The notes: a model not told the origin generated them from the letters alone. A stretch of DNA of 64,000 bases from Streptomyces nojiriensis (GCF_017639205.1 NZ_CP071139.1:4713001-4777000), one strand, 5' to 3'. Numbered from the stretch's first letter, positions 16,772 to 25,721 are shown. Program-made: numbers and translations.

Positions 16772-18387
16772 CACGCCGTACGGTCATCATCGCGCCGCCG
16801 CCCACCCCGAACGGGGACCTGCACACCGGGCACCTGGCGGGCCCCTACCTGGCGGGCGACGTGTACGCACGCTATCTCCGGGCGTCGGACCGGCCGGTGA
16901 TCTTCACCAGCGGTACCGACGACAGCCAGACCTACGTGGTGGCCAGCGCCGCCCGTGCCGGTCTGACCCCGGAGGAGCTGGCCCTGCGCTCCGCCACCCA
17001 GATCCGCGCCACCCTGGAGGCGGCCGGCGTCTCCGTCGACGGCTTCGCCCCCTTCGACAAGGGCTACCGCCAGACCGTCATCGACTTCGTCACCGACCTC
17101 CACAGCGAGGGGGCGTTCCGCCTCAAGACGGTGCTGCTGCCGTACGTCGAGGCCACCGGCGAGTACCTGATGGAGGGCCTGGTCGCCGGCGACTGCCCGG
17201 TGTGCCTCGTGGAGAGCCGCGGCGGACTCTGCGAGTCCTGCGGACACCCCAACAACTTCGACGAACTGCTGCGGCCCCGCTCCACCGTCGACCCGGACGC
17301 CGTGGTCACGCACCGCGAGGCGCAGATCCTCGTACTGCCGATGGAGGAGTACCGGGACAGGCTCGCCGACTACTACGTCCGGCACCGGGACGTGCTGCGC
17401 CCGCACACCGCGCAGCTCGTCCGGGAGGCGCTGGACCGCCCGCTGCCGGACTTCCCGATCACCTACCCGACCGCGTGGGGCATCCCGGCGCCGTTCACCG
17501 AGACGCCGGGCCAGGTCCTCAACGCCTGGGCCGAGGGCATGGCCGCCTCGATGTACTGCACCTGGTACGCGGCCGAGCAGCTCGGTGAGCACACCGACCG
17601 CTTCGACGAGCACTGGCTGTCCGAGCACGGCATCGACCTCGTGTACTTCCTCGGATTCGACAACGTCTACTTCTGGGGAATGACGCACCTGGCCCTGCTG
17701 ATGGCGCACGGCGACCGGTACGTCGAGCCGCACGCCATCGTGTCGAACGAGTTCTACGAACTGGAGAACCAGAAGTTCTCGACAAGCAAAGGCCACGTGG
17801 TGTGGGCCGCCGATCTGGTGGCCGAGGTACCGCGTGACCTGGTGCGCTTCTACCTGGCGCTGACCGCGCCGGAGCACTCCCGGACCAACTTCAGCCGTGA
17901 GGCGCTCGACAGCCTGTCGAGCTCCCGGCTGGTCGATCCGTGGAACCACCTCGCGGGCCGGCTGGACGCGCTCCTCGCGGGCGTCGGGGCGGACGCACTG
18001 CTGCCGGTCTCCGAGACCGGTGCCCGGGAGGCGGGGATCGTCGTCGAGCGGTTCCGCTCCCACTACGAGCTGGAGAGCTTCAGCCTCCACCGGGCCGCGG
18101 ACCTGATCGTCGTGCACCTCGACCGGCTGCTGAACCAGGCGGACCGGGTGGACGCGGGCGTCCCGAGCGACCTGGGCGACCTGGTCCTCGCCGTCCGGAC
18201 GCTGACCGCGTGCGCCGCTCCGCTGCTCGTCGACCTCGCGGCCCGTGCCGAGCGGGCCGGCGCCGATCTGAGCCTGCCGGCCGGCGCCTTCCCGGCCGAC
18301 CCCGTCGCTCCGCTGCGACTCCCCCTCCTGTCGACCGAGGTCGGGGCCTTCGCGCCCATGGCCGAGCCGGCCGACATCCGAGCCTGA
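16768..18387 (+). CDS. Methionyl-tRNA-synthetase-like enzyme, hydrazine synthetase component
   Basis: 539 residues with class I synthetase signatures: HTGH (19-22) as HIGH, KFSTSKG as KMSKS, and a zinc knuckle with two CxxC pairs (CPVC and CESC). The C-terminal helical part is short and divergent. It is surely not the housekeeping MetRS, because it sits inside a cluster and overlaps a cupin gene. In Spb40-type systems this domain activates an amino acid (glycine in s56-p1) and esterifies it to N-hydroxylysine before cupin-driven N-N bond formation. The amino acid used here is unknown. The second overlapping-gene pair with the cupin implies a complex. Confidence 0.88.
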   Translation: MTRRTVIIAPPPTPNGDLHTGHLAGPYLAGDVYARYLRASDRPVIFTSGTDDSQTYVVASAARAGLTPEELALRSATQIRATLEAAGVSVDGFAPFDKGYRQTVIDFVTDLHSEGAFRLKTVLLPYVEATGEYLMEGLVAGDCPVCLVESRGGLCESCGHPNNFDELLRPRSTVDPDAVVTHREAQILVLPMEEYRDRLADYYVRHRDVLRPHTAQLVREALDRPLPDFPITYPTAWGIPAPFTETPGQVLNAWAEGMAASMYCTWYAAEQLGEHTDRFDEHWLSEHGIDLVYFLGFDNVYFWGMTHLALLMAHGDRYVEPHAIVSNEFYELENQKFSTSKGHVVWAADLVAEVPRDLVRFYLALTAPEHSRTNFSREALDSLSSSRLVDPWNHLAGRLDALLAGVGADALLPVSETGAREAGIVVERFRSHYELESFSLHRAADLIVVHLDRLLNQADRVDAGVPSDLGDLVLAVRTLTACAAPLLVDLAARAERAGADLSLPAGAFPADPVAPLRLPLLSTEVGAFAPMAEPADIRA

Positions 18388-18402
18388 CCTCCGAGGAGCA
18401 CT

Positions 18403-19722
18403 GTGTCCACGATCGCCCCGCCCCGTCCCAATCGGGCAGAACGACTGCTCATCCCCGCGACCTTCATCACCAACCTCGGCAACGGCATCCAGCTCACCGC
18501 CGCCTCGTACCTGGTCTTCACCGAGGCCAACACCATGCTCGCGGTCAGCTGGCTGATGATCGCCGTCACCATCCCGCAGGTGGCGCTGTCCCTCTTCTTC
18601 GGCAAGCTCGCCGACCGCTTCGACCGCCGCACCCTGGCGATGATCTCCGACCTGGCCAGCGCGGCCGCCGCGATCGGCCTGCCGGTCTGGCTGGCCCTCG
18701 GCGGCAACCCCTCGACCGTCAGCTACGTCGCCAGCTTCATCCTGTCGATCTCCGCCGCCCTGTTCTTCCCCGCCAGCAACGCCCTGATCAAGGAGCGCAT
18801 CCCGGAGTCCCGGCTCGCCCAGTTCAACGGCAACGCCGAGATCGCCATCCAGGCCGGCACGCTCGCCTCGGCGGCCCTCGGCGGCTGGGTGATCGTCTGG
18901 GTCGGCACGACGTCGCTCTTCTACTTCAACGCGATCACGTTCCTGCTCTCCGCCGCCCTGCTGTTCTTCATCGGCCGCCGTCCGGCCGGCCAGGGCACCA
19001 GCTCCCCGGAGGCCGCCGCCAAGGCGGCCGCGGCAGCCAAGGCCGCCGCGTCCGGCTCCCGCCCGCCGCTGGCCCGTCTCGCGCTGCTCTACATCATCGG
19101 CAACATCGTCATCATCGTCGGCAACAGCATCATGCTGGTCCTGGTCATCGACGGCTTCAAGTCCAACGCCGGCTACCTCGGCATCGTGGACGCCCTGTTC
19201 GGCATCGGTGCGCTGTTCGCGGCCTGGGCCTTCAAGAAGATCAGTTCCAAGGCCACCGTGCTGAAGACGGCGCTGATCGGCTACCTCGCCTTCGCGGTGC
19301 TGCTGTCCCTGGAGTCCGTCCACCTCTACGCGATGATGGCCGTCATCCCCTTCGCCGCCATCGCCTTCTGCGTGGCCCGCATCTCGGCCCGTACCGCCCT
19401 GATGAGCGCGGCACCCGAGGAGAAGACGGGCTTCGTCTTCGGCGCCACCAACGCCTTCGGCCTCGCGGCCGGCACCACCGCCGTCGTCCTGATCTCGCTC
19501 CTGGTCGACTCCACCAACGTGAAGAACGGCTTCTACGCCCTCTCCGCCCTGGTCGTCGTCATCGCCTCGCTCACCATCGTCTCGCTGCGCAAGCACGACC
19601 GCGAGGTCGCCGCCGCCGAGGCCGCTGCCGCCGCCGAGGCCGCTGCCGCCGCCGAGATCGTGTCCGAGCCCGCCGCAGAGCCCGCCGAAGCCGCTGCCGA
19701 GCCCGTCCCGGCCAAGGTCTGA
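18403..19722 (+). CDS. MFS transporter (likely exporter), no. 2
   Basis: 439 residues, GTG start with GAGGAG. About ten to twelve membrane segments, with the motif-A region GKLADRFDRR after helix 2. A central Ala-rich cytoplasmic linker and a C-terminal tail of Ala/Glu repeats follow. The tail is encoded by two copies of an 18-base unit at 19621-19656. It sits within the plus-strand operon, 15 bases after the MetRS-like gene, and probably exports the cluster product. It is unrelated in detail to the MFS protein at 6508-7791. Confidence 0.85.
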   Translation: MSTIAPPRPNRAERLLIPATFITNLGNGIQLTAASYLVFTEANTMLAVSWLMIAVTIPQVALSLFFGKLADRFDRRTLAMISDLASAAAAIGLPVWLALGGNPSTVSYVASFILSISAALFFPASNALIKERIPESRLAQFNGNAEIAIQAGTLASAALGGWVIVWVGTTSLFYFNAITFLLSAALLFFIGRRPAGQGTSSPEAAAKAAAAAKAAASGSRPPLARLALLYIIGNIVIIVGNSIMLVLVIDGFKSNAGYLGIVDALFGIGALFAAWAFKKISSKATVLKTALIGYLAFAVLLSLESVHLYAMMAVIPFAAIAFCVARISARTALMSAAPEEKTGFVFGATNAFGLAAGTTAVVLISLLVDSTNVKNGFYALSALVVVIASLTIVSLRKHDREVAAAEAAAAAEAAAAAEIVSEPAAEPAEAAAEPVPAKV

Positions 19723-19736
19723 GGGGAGGAGCACAG

Positions 19737-20990
19737 ATGAAGCTGCTCGCCATCGAGGCCAGCCAGAACGCCACCTACTACATCTCCCGCTACCAGCAGA
19801 TCGAGGCCCTCGGGGCCGAGGTCCACGTACTCAACGGCATAGGCACCGAGGACTTCTGGCCCGCGGAGCGCTACCGGATCGCCGGCTCCAAGCAGATCGA
19901 GGACATCGTCACCGCCGCCAAGATCTGGCACGCGGAGGAGGAGTTCGAGGGGGTCCTGACCTTCTCGGAGTCCGGGGTCGTCACTGTGGCGGTCGTCGCC
20001 GAGGCGCTCGGACTGCCGAGCATCGGCTTCGAAGCCGCCCGGACCAGCCGCAACAAGCTGCTGATGCGCCAGGCCCACGAGCGCGGCGGCGCCGCGCACC
20101 CCGGCTTCCGCTACGCCCCCGACGTCGAGGCCGCCCTGACGGCCGGTGAGGAACTCGGCTACCCGCTGATCCTCAAGCCCACCCTGGGCGCCGCCAGCAA
20201 CTTCGTGTTCAAGGTCGACGACCCCGAGGAGATGCGGGCCCGCTTCGCGGACGCCACCTCGGGCATCGAGACCATGACCTGGGCGCTGATGGAGGCCGAC
20301 GGACTGGACCTCGGCCCGAACGGGATCATCGTCGAGGGCTACCTCGACGGCCACGAGCACCTCATCGAGGCGCTGGCCTGGGACGACGAGGTGTACCTCG
20401 GCTCCATCGTGGACCGGATCACGGTCGAGAGCGGGACCTTCGACGACGACGTCCACCACGCGCCGAGCTCCCTGACCCCCGAGCAGATCGCCGCGGTCCA
20501 CGAGGTGGTCCGCGACGCGGCCCACGCCCAGGGGCTGCGCCGGTCCGTGCTGCACGCCGAGGTGAGGTTCCACCAGGGGGCGCCCTTCATCCTGGAGATA
20601 GCGATCCGTCCCGGCGGCGGCGGTCTCGACCACATGGCGCGGATCAGCGCCGGCCACGACCCCATCCGGTGCGTGTCGGACGTGGCGCGCGGCCTGCGGC
20701 CCGATGTCTCGCACTACGCGCCGACCGGGGTGCACACCGCCGCGATGTGCCTGATCAGCGGGGCGGGAACGGTCGAGTCCATCGAGGTGCCGACCGAGGT
20801 CGCCGAGGACCCCGCGCTGTTCTTCCTCAAGATCACGGCCACGCCGGGGACCGTCATCAAGCGCCCGCCGGCGGGCAACAACATCCTCGGTTTCATCGGT
20901 GCCACCGGCACCTCCCTGACCGAGGCGCTGACCACCGCGCACGTCGCGGCCGGCCGCATCCGCACCGAGATGAGGCCGGAGCATGGCTGA
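19737..20990 (+). CDS. ATP-grasp ligase, no. 3
   Basis: 417 residues with GGAGGA six bases before the ATG. The N-terminal domain (LLAIEASQNATYYISRYQQIEALGAEVHVL) is followed by the ATP-binding core (YPLILKPTLGAASNFVFKV) and the metal motif FILEIAIRPGGGG. A C-terminal domain (VESIEVPTEV... VIKRPPAGNNILGFIGATG) resembles that of carboxylate-amine ligases such as BacD. It overlaps the next gene by eight bases. It likely condenses an amino acid or hydrazine-derived acid with an amine. It differs from ligases 1, 2 and 4 enough to suggest a different substrate. Confidence 0.85.
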   Translation: MKLLAIEASQNATYYISRYQQIEALGAEVHVLNGIGTEDFWPAERYRIAGSKQIEDIVTAAKIWHAEEEFEGVLTFSESGVVTVAVVAEALGLPSIGFEAARTSRNKLLMRQAHERGGAAHPGFRYAPDVEAALTAGEELGYPLILKPTLGAASNFVFKVDDPEEMRARFADATSGIETMTWALMEADGLDLGPNGIIVEGYLDGHEHLIEALAWDDEVYLGSIVDRITVESGTFDDDVHHAPSSLTPEQIAAVHEVVRDAAHAQGLRRSVLHAEVRFHQGAPFILEIAIRPGGGGLDHMARISAGHDPIRCVSDVARGLRPDVSHYAPTGVHTAAMCLISGAGTVESIEVPTEVAEDPALFFLKITATPGTVIKRPPAGNNILGFIGATGTSLTEALTTAHVAAGRIRTEMRPEHG

Positions 20991-21807
20991 GACCCCGCGG
21001 CGTACGGCCACCAGGCGGCACTACCTGATGTGCCGGCCGACCCACTTCGAGGTGACCTACGCGATCAACCCGTGGATGAACCCCGAGAAGCCCATGGACG
21101 CCGACCTGGCGCTCGCCCAGTGGGAGCGGATCCGGGACCTCTACCTCGGGTTCGGGCACGAGGTCTCCTACATCGACCCGGTGCCGGGCCTGCCGGACAT
21201 GGTGTTCTCCGCCAACGGAGCCACCGTGGTCGACGGCAAGGTGCTCATCGCGAAGTTCCGCCACCAGGAGCGCGCGGCCGAGGCCGACGCCCACCGGGCC
21301 TGGTTCGAGGCCCGCGGCTACACCGACATCCGGGTCCCGCGGTACGTCAACGAGGGCGAGGGCGACTTCGCCCCCGCCGGCCGGCGGATCCTGGCCGGCG
21401 CGGGATTCCGCAGCGACCCCGGCGCGCACGAGGAGCTCCGTGAGTTCTTCGGCCTGCCGGTGGTCGGACTGACCCTGACCGACCCCCGCTTCTACCACCT
21501 GGACACCGCGCTGTTCGTCCTCGACGAGGACCTGGTGGCGTACTACCCCGCCGCCTTCTCCGAAGAGAGCCAGGACGCGCTGCGCCGGCTGTACCCGGAC
21601 GCGATCCTCGCCACCCGCGAGGACGCCGATGCCTTCGGCCTGAACGCGGTGAGCGACGGACTGAACGTGGTGGTGACGGAGACCGCCACGCATCTGATCG
21701 ACCAGCTGCGCGAACGCGGCTTCGAGGTGCACGGCGTGGACATGTCCGAACTGCTGAAGGCCGGTGGCGCGGTCAAATGCATCACTCAGGAGATACGACG
21801 CCCGTGA
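20983..21807 (+). CDS. Dimethylargininase-family pentein enzyme, no. 2
   Basis: 274 residues with the same layout as the enzyme at 13835-14701: MCRPTHFEVTYAINPWMNP, NEGEGD, H172 in YHLD and nucleophile C266 in GGAVKC. The catalytic set is intact. Having two copies on opposite arms of one cluster suggests distinct substrates or one protective and one biosynthetic role. The ATG overlaps the ATP-grasp gene upstream, and its TGA overlaps the GTG of the next small gene, so it is embedded in the operon. Confidence 0.85.
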   Translation: MAETPRRTATRRHYLMCRPTHFEVTYAINPWMNPEKPMDADLALAQWERIRDLYLGFGHEVSYIDPVPGLPDMVFSANGATVVDGKVLIAKFRHQERAAEADAHRAWFEARGYTDIRVPRYVNEGEGDFAPAGRRILAGAGFRSDPGAHEELREFFGLPVVGLTLTDPRFYHLDTALFVLDEDLVAYYPAAFSEESQDALRRLYPDAILATREDADAFGLNAVSDGLNVVVTETATHLIDQLRERGFEVHGVDMSELLKAGGAVKCITQEIRRP

Positions 21808-22139
21808 TCGATTACGACGGCAGGAGTTTCCGCAACACCGGTTACCCGGCGGGCGAGGACGCACCCGTCGGCCACTACCGCCAGGACGGCGACCTGCTCT
21901 GGGCCGATTTCGACGGAGGGCCCGTCCGCAGGGGCTCGCTGAACGGGCGCGTGGAGCCCGACGGGAACCTCGAATTCGCCTACACGATGGTCCTCGCGGA
22001 CGGCGAGGTGGTCGCAGGACGGTGCTGGAGCACCCCCGAGTTCCTGGACGACGGACGGATCCGGCTCAACGAGCGCTGGGAGCGCTACGGAGCCCACTCG
22101 GACAGCGGTGAATCCGCACTGGAGGAGGTAAGGACATGA
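21804..22139 (+). CDS. Small beta-rich protein of unknown function
   Basis: 111 residues from GTG 21804 (GTGA overlap with the previous stop). The sequence (VIDYDGRSFRNTGY...GHYRQDGDLLWADFDGGPVRRGSLNG) resembles a small Streptomyces family often labelled N-acetylglutamate synthase. It has no acetyltransferase fold, so that label is doubtful. Similar proteins consist of repeated beta strands with GxYxQ/GxxVxG patterns. Its four-base overlaps with genes on both sides imply a role linked to the pathway, perhaps accessory to the solute-binding-type protein. An upstream in-frame ATG at 21777 lies inside the preceding gene and is less likely. Confidence 0.7.
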   Translation: MIDYDGRSFRNTGYPAGEDAPVGHYRQDGDLLWADFDGGPVRRGSLNGRVEPDGNLEFAYTMVLADGEVVAGRCWSTPEFLDDGRIRLNERWERYGAHSDSGESALEEVRT

Positions 22140-23914
22140 CCCCGCCCACCACCCCGCTCCGCGGGGGCAGCGTGACCTGGGCCTGCACCAGCGGTTTCAG
22201 CCCGGTCTTCATCTTCCCGTTCACCCCGGGCGAGTACTACGGGGTGGCCAACCTGCACGAGTTCCAGACGCTGATGTACCGGCCGCTGTACTGGTACGGC
22301 ACCGGCGGCCAGCCGACGGTCGACTACGAGCGCAGCCTCGCCGAGCCCCCCGAGTGGAGCGAGGACGGCCGCACGGCGACGATCACGGTCAAGCCGTACA
22401 AGTGGTCGAACGGCGAGACGGTCGACGCCGACAACGTGATGCTGTGGATGCACCTCCTGGAGGCCGAGAAGGACAGCTTCGGCGGGTACACGCCGGGCTT
22501 CTTCCCGGACAACCTGACCGGCTACGAGAAGGTCGCCGAGGACAAGGTCAGCTTCACCTTCGACCGCGCCTACTCGCACAACTGGGTGCTGATGAACCAG
22601 TTCAGCACCATCACCCCGCTGCCGAAGGCCTGGGACCGCACCGCCGACGACCGGCCGGCCGACGCCACCCACGACCCGGCCCAGGCCTCCGCCGTCTACG
22701 CCTACCTGCGGGCCTGCAACGACGAGCGCAAGAGCTGGGACACCAGCCCCGTCTGGAGCGTGGTCAACGGGCCTTGGAAGCTGAGCAGTTACACGATCGA
22801 CGGGACTTCGGGCGAATGCGTCCTGGTGCCCAACGAGAGCTACTCCGGCCCCAACAAGCCCTACCTCGACGAGTTCCGCCTGGTGCCCACCGGCTCGGAC
22901 ACCGAGCAGTACGAGATGCTCCGCCGCGGGCCCGAGGCCCTGGACGGTGTGCAGATCGGCTTCCTGCCCTTCGACGAGGTCACCGAGCCGGCCGAGGACC
23001 CGCTGGTCGGCGGGCCCAACCCGCTCGGCGAGCACTACGACCTCGTCCCCCAGCTCACTTACAAAATCCATTACTTCCCGATCAACTTCAACAACCCCAC
23101 CGTCTCCGGAAAGATCTTCAAGCAGCTCTACTTCCGCCAGGCACTGCAGTCCTGCCTCGACTCCCGGGGCGCCATCCGCGACGTCTACAAGGGCTACGGC
23201 TACCCGACCACCGGGCCCATCCCGGCCCTGCCGGACAGCCCGCTGCTCTCACCCGCCGCGCACGAGGACCCGTACCCCTTCGACGTCGAGAAGGCCCGCG
23301 CCTTCCTGACGGAGAACGGCTGGGACACCAGCACCACCCCGGCGCTCTGCGTCCGCGAAGGCACCGGGCCCGGGGAGGCGGGCGAGGGCATCCCGGCCGG
23401 CACCCCGCTGCGGTTCTCGATGCGCTACGCCCAGGGGCACGAGACCCTGACCGCGGTCATGCGCAAGTTCGCCGCCGACGCCGCCGAGGCGGGCATCGAG
23501 ATCGTGCTGAGCGAGGTCGAGGCGAGCGTCCTGGTCCTGGAGGACACCACCTGCACCCCGGGCCCCGACAGCCCCTGCCTGTGGGAGTTCAGCGACTGGA
23601 ACGGCGGCTGGGGCTACGGACCCGGCTTCTACCCGACCGGCGAGGCGCTGTACTCGACCGGCTCCTCCGTGAACTTCGGCAGCTACAGCGACCCGAAGGC
23701 GGACGAGCTGATCGCCCGCACCGTGGTCAGCGACGACCTGGAGGACCTGTACGCCTACCAGGACTACATCGCGCAGCAGGTCCCGGTCATCTGGATGCCC
23801 AACTTCCCCTTCCGCCTGCTGGAAGTGGCCAACAACCTGAAGGGCGTGGCTCCGATCAACCCCTTCGGACTGATCAACCCCGAGGACTGGCACTACGTCG
23901 GCGAGGTGCTCTGA
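22136..23914 (+). CDS. Family-5 (peptide/opine-type) solute-binding protein lacking a signal peptide
   Basis: 592 residues with the SBP_bac_5 fold: N-terminal GGSVTWACTSGF, KWSNGETVDADNVMLWMHLLEAE, the central FRQALQSCLDSRGAIRDV and the C-terminal QVPVIWMPNFPFRLLE. Secreted relatives begin with a lipoprotein signal and Cys. This one begins MTPPTTPLRGG, and its ATG overlaps the previous TGA, so no hidden signal can lie upstream. No ABC permease or ATPase gene is nearby. It is therefore probably cytoplasmic, and may bind a pathway intermediate, act as a chaperone or sequestration protein, or have acquired catalysis. Confidence 0.85.
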   Translation: MTPPTTPLRGGSVTWACTSGFSPVFIFPFTPGEYYGVANLHEFQTLMYRPLYWYGTGGQPTVDYERSLAEPPEWSEDGRTATITVKPYKWSNGETVDADNVMLWMHLLEAEKDSFGGYTPGFFPDNLTGYEKVAEDKVSFTFDRAYSHNWVLMNQFSTITPLPKAWDRTADDRPADATHDPAQASAVYAYLRACNDERKSWDTSPVWSVVNGPWKLSSYTIDGTSGECVLVPNESYSGPNKPYLDEFRLVPTGSDTEQYEMLRRGPEALDGVQIGFLPFDEVTEPAEDPLVGGPNPLGEHYDLVPQLTYKIHYFPINFNNPTVSGKIFKQLYFRQALQSCLDSRGAIRDVYKGYGYPTTGPIPALPDSPLLSPAAHEDPYPFDVEKARAFLTENGWDTSTTPALCVREGTGPGEAGEGIPAGTPLRFSMRYAQGHETLTAVMRKFAADAAEAGIEIVLSEVEASVLVLEDTTCTPGPDSPCLWEFSDWNGGWGYGPGFYPTGEALYSTGSSVNFGSYSDPKADELIARTVVSDDLEDLYAYQDYIAQQVPVIWMPNFPFRLLEVANNLKGVAPINPFGLINPEDWHYVGEVL

Positions 23915-24417
23915 TGTACCAGCGACTGATCGGCCTCCTCGACAGCAATCAGGCCCGCTACCGGCTGATCGACCATGTGGCCGAGGGCCGGACCGATCTG
24001 GCGAGCGTCCTGCGCGGCCACCCGCTGGAGCAGGCCGCCAAGTGCATCGTCGTCCGCGTGAGCATCACCAAGCGGGTCGGCAAGTACGTGCTCGCGGTGG
24101 TTCCCGGCGACCGGCAGGTCGACCTGGAGGCGGTCGGCGCGCTGTTCGGCGGCGGGCGGACGGCGTTCGCCACGCCCGAGATCGCCGAGCGCCTGGCCGG
24201 CAGCGTCTGCGGCACGGTGATGCCGCTGAGCTTCCACCCCGATCTGCACCTCGTCGTCGACGAGGGCCTGATCCTCACCGAAGAGATCTACTTCAACGCG
24301 GCCCGCCTGGACCGCTCCGTGGCCCTGTCCACCCCCGACTACCTGGCCATCGCCCAGCCGCAGCTCGCGGCGATCGCGACGGCCGGCGACCGGGTCCTGA
24401 CCCACTCCGCGAGGTGA
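23914..24417 (+). CDS. YbaK/ProX-type aminoacyl-tRNA deacylase-like protein
   Basis: 167 residues with the YbaK/EbsC editing fold, including the Lys in EQAAKCIVVRV, the central FATPEIAERLAGSVCGTVMPLSF segment and the C-terminal dimer part. Relatives hydrolyse misacylated tRNA or related aminoacyl esters. It starts on the last base of the previous stop codon. In a cluster with a MetRS-like enzyme it could hydrolyse wrong aminoacyl esters. It could also protect the cell's tRNAs from a toxic amino-acid analogue. Both are inference. Confidence 0.8.
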   Translation: MYQRLIGLLDSNQARYRLIDHVAEGRTDLASVLRGHPLEQAAKCIVVRVSITKRVGKYVLAVVPGDRQVDLEAVGALFGGGRTAFATPEIAERLAGSVCGTVMPLSFHPDLHLVVDEGLILTEEIYFNAARLDRSVALSTPDYLAIAQPQLAAIATAGDRVLTHSAR

Positions 24418-24422
24418 CGAAG

Positions 24423-25685
24423 ATGACGGACGACGCCAAGAAGACCGATGACGGCGTGGTGATCCTGGTCGGCAGCGGACAGCGCGCCTACCGCGAGTAC
24501 CTGCTCGCCGGGGCCGCCCGGCGCCGCCCGATCTGGATCCTGGACGCGGTGGACCCGACCTGGCAGGAGCAGTACGTGCTCGGCTCCACCACGGTGGAAC
24601 TGCTCGACCGCGAACGCCTGGTGCCCGACACGCAGGGCCTGATCGAGGCGGCCGAGGCGGTGGCCGCCGAGCACCGCGTGGTCGGCGTGTTCAGCTACGA
24701 CGAGACGCTCGTGGTGACCTGCGCCCTGATCGCCGAGCGGCTCGGACTGCCGGGCCTGACCTCCCGCGGCGCCGACAACTGCCGCAACAAGCACAACACC
24801 CGGCAGCTGCTGACCGCCGCCGGACTGCCCCAGCCCCACTTCGCCTACGTGACCGACGCCGAGGCGGCCCTCGCCGCGGCCGACTCCTTCGGCTACCCGG
24901 TCGTCCTCAAGCCCCGCGGCATGGGCGCGAGCATCGGCGTCATCCGCGTCGACGGCCCGGAGGCGGTGCGCGCGGCCTTCGAGGTCGCCGACGCCGCCGG
25001 CCGCGGCGGGAACAGCGACTACGAGGGCGGCGCGCTGGTCGAGGAGTGCGTCATGGGCCCCGAGATCAGCATCGACGGCGTGGTCTTCGACGGCGCCTGG
25101 AGCCCGCTCTTCCTCGCGCACAAGGAAGTGGGCCTCGCGCCCTACTTCGAGGAGACCGGCCACGTGGTCAGCGCCACCGACCCGCTGCTCGCCGACGAGG
25201 AACTGCTCGGCATCCTCCGCGACGCCCACCGGGAACTGGGCATCGGCTACGGGATCACGCACACGGAGGTCAAACTCACCACCCGCGGCCCGGTGATCAT
25301 CGAGGTGAACGCCCGTCTCGGCGGCGACCTCATCCCCTACCTCGGCAGCCTCGCCACCGGCGTGGAGCCCGGGGAGCTGGCCGCGGAGCTGGCCGCCGGC
25401 GTCCGCCCCGAGTGGACCCCGGCCGAGTCCCGCACCGTCGGGATCCGCTTCCTGTACCCGCCGGAGAACGGCACGGTCCGCTCGGTCGACGTACCCGCCC
25501 CCTCGGACGTACCGGGGCTGCTGGAGACGAACGTGATGGTGGCGCCCGGGGTGAGGCTGCTGCTGCCGCCCGAGGGCTACCTCAGCCGGTACGCCAACCT
25601 GATCTGCGCCGGGGACGACTTCCCGAGCTGCGAGGAGTCCCTCGCCAAGGCGGCCGCTCTGACCACGATCGTCCTCGACAGCTGA
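24423..25685 (+). CDS. ATP-grasp ligase, no. 4 (paralogue of no. 2)
   Basis: 420 residues, starting five bases after the YbaK-like gene. It shows the N-terminal domain (VVILVGSGQRAYREYLLAGA), the ATP-binding core (YPVVLKPRGMGASIGVIRV; ALVEECVMGPEISIDGVVFDG) and the metal motif VIIEVNARLGGDLIPYLG. It shares the segment VGLAPYFEETGH and overall layout with the enzyme at 7788-9038. A shared ancestor and related substrates are likely. One may add the residue that the other elongates. Confidence 0.85.
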   Translation: MTDDAKKTDDGVVILVGSGQRAYREYLLAGAARRRPIWILDAVDPTWQEQYVLGSTTVELLDRERLVPDTQGLIEAAEAVAAEHRVVGVFSYDETLVVTCALIAERLGLPGLTSRGADNCRNKHNTRQLLTAAGLPQPHFAYVTDAEAALAAADSFGYPVVLKPRGMGASIGVIRVDGPEAVRAAFEVADAAGRGGNSDYEGGALVEECVMGPEISIDGVVFDGAWSPLFLAHKEVGLAPYFEETGHVVSATDPLLADEELLGILRDAHRELGIGYGITHTEVKLTTRGPVIIEVNARLGGDLIPYLGSLATGVEPGELAAELAAGVRPEWTPAESRTVGIRFLYPPENGTVRSVDVPAPSDVPGLLETNVMVAPGVRLLLPPEGYLSRYANLICAGDDFPSCEESLAKAAALTTIVLDS

Positions 25686-25721
25686 CCCGTCGGCTCAACG
25701 AAAACTGAAGGGAGGTGTGTG

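Noticed and set aside
16768..18387. MetRS-like gene as a resistant or second housekeeping methionyl-tRNA synthetase
   Set aside because: It overlaps a cupin gene and follows an N-hydroxylase in the arrangement of hydrazine synthetase clusters. No methionine-analogue context is visible.
16363..19734. Very long minus-strand frame opposite the MetRS-like and MFS genes
   Set aside because: Its composition (His/Asp/Gly/Arg-rich without domains) is typical of an antisense shadow of GC-rich genes.
22136..23914. Component of an ABC peptide importer
   Set aside because: No permease or ATPase gene is near and no signal peptide is present.
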